A stretch of DNA of 50,968 nucleotides from Clostridia bacterium (GTDB lineage Bacteria; Bacillota; Clostridia; Oscillospirales; Acutalibacteraceae): NCBI GenBank assembly GCA_017451425.1, contig JAFSPP010000034.1, positions 1 to 50,968 of the forward strand. The letters run 5' to 3'. Below are positions 50,849 to 50,968 of this stretch, in pieces. Under the pieces are notes generated by a model. That model saw nothing but the letters and a program-made list of their open reading frames with translations, had not been told where the DNA came from and did no database searches. Each line of letters begins with the position of its first letter. Position 1 is the stretch's first letter. Made by a program: the position numbers and the translations under genes.

Positions 50849-50968
50849 TCAGTTCTGGGAAATGGCACCGAACTTGCAGGTATCGGCACAGGCGCCGCAG
50901 CCGAGGCAGGCTTCCTGGTCGATTACGTGAGGCTGCTTGACCTCACCTGAGATAGCCTCTGCAGGGCA
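50849..50968 (-). CDS. C-terminal end of a NuoF/HndC-type iron-sulphur subunit (runs off the window)
   Basis: The last 39 codons of a minus-strand gene. The visible residues begin CPAEAISGEVKQPHVID and continue with a 4Fe-4S motif CLGCGACADTCKF. The starting CP is the end of a preceding cluster. This two-cluster ferredoxin end with ISG...KQPHVID is typical of NADH-binding subunits of NAD(P)-reducing hydrogenases or NuoF-like proteins with fused ferredoxin domains. The catalytic NADH/FMN part is outside the window, so the exact enzyme is open. Confidence 0.7.
   Translation of the reverse strand, partial: CPAEAISGEVKQPHVIDQEACLGCGACADTCKFGAISQN

Noticed and set aside
1..50968. CRISPR arrays, tRNA genes, insertion sequences, integrases
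   Set aside because: None was seen. The repeats found are coding Pro-Glu tracts or terminators.

Overview
The window looks like a chromosome segment of an obligately anaerobic, mid-G+C Firmicute, probably a gut or rumen clostridium of the Oscillospiraceae/Ruminococcaceae type. This rests on gene order and content, not on a database search. Bacillota-style blocks are present: pth-mfd, rpsF-ssb-rpsR, SRP RNA-dnaX-ybaB-recR, and smpB-ssrA. Anaerobic metabolism is indicated by pyruvate:ferredoxin oxidoreductase, a rubrerythrin-like protein and the end of a NuoF/HndC-type iron-sulphur subunit. Most of the sequence is about half G+C by eye. One 1.3 kb patch near the right end (about 49.5-50.8 kb) is clearly AT-richer. 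I see no rRNA, tRNA, CRISPR array, insertion sequence or prophage.

Left part (1-12.4 kb), housekeeping. A minus-strand operon (RING-like membrane protein, pth, mfd) diverges from prfB. The S6/SSB/S18 operon follows. Next is a minus-strand pair, rlmB and a large protein that looks like a degenerate P-type ATPase with a long acidic tail. The SRP RNA and dnaX-ybaB-recR run on the plus strand, followed by smpB and tmRNA. A 12-bp perfect hairpin precedes tmRNA and pairs a leader with the mature tmRNA 5' end.

Middle (12.4-32.7 kb), membrane and signalling. A GAF-ABC ATPase with a long coiled-coil FtsX/MacB-type permease diverges, across a palindromic candidate operator, from a zinc-ribbon membrane protein. 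That protein leads a likely lipid-handling operon (FAD oxidoreductase, MFS transporter, GDPD, monoacylglycerol-lipase-like hydrolase). argH, with a near-consensus ARG box, diverges from secA. Two membrane GGDEF proteins follow secA directly, and a third GGDEF gene lies nearby next to a Pro-Glu-Ala-rich anchored protein.

Right part (32.7-51 kb), carbon metabolism and envelope. It holds a phosphohexomutase, a ComM/YifB AAA protein, small membrane proteins, a metallophosphoesterase-DHHW-FakA-fragment operon and a D,D-carboxypeptidase. gapA and a PFOR-glycerol kinase-LDH2-malic enzyme operon are divergent; a near-perfect Rex-like box lies in the PFOR leader. The AT-rich patch (DUF4352-like secreted protein, VanZ-like protein, ribbon-helix-helix regulator) precedes the terminal iron-sulphur gene fragment.

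The least ordinary items are the degenerate P-type ATPase, the GAF-ABC fusion, the GGDEF cluster, the tmRNA leader hairpin and the recurring Pro-Glu linkers in otherwise unrelated proteins.
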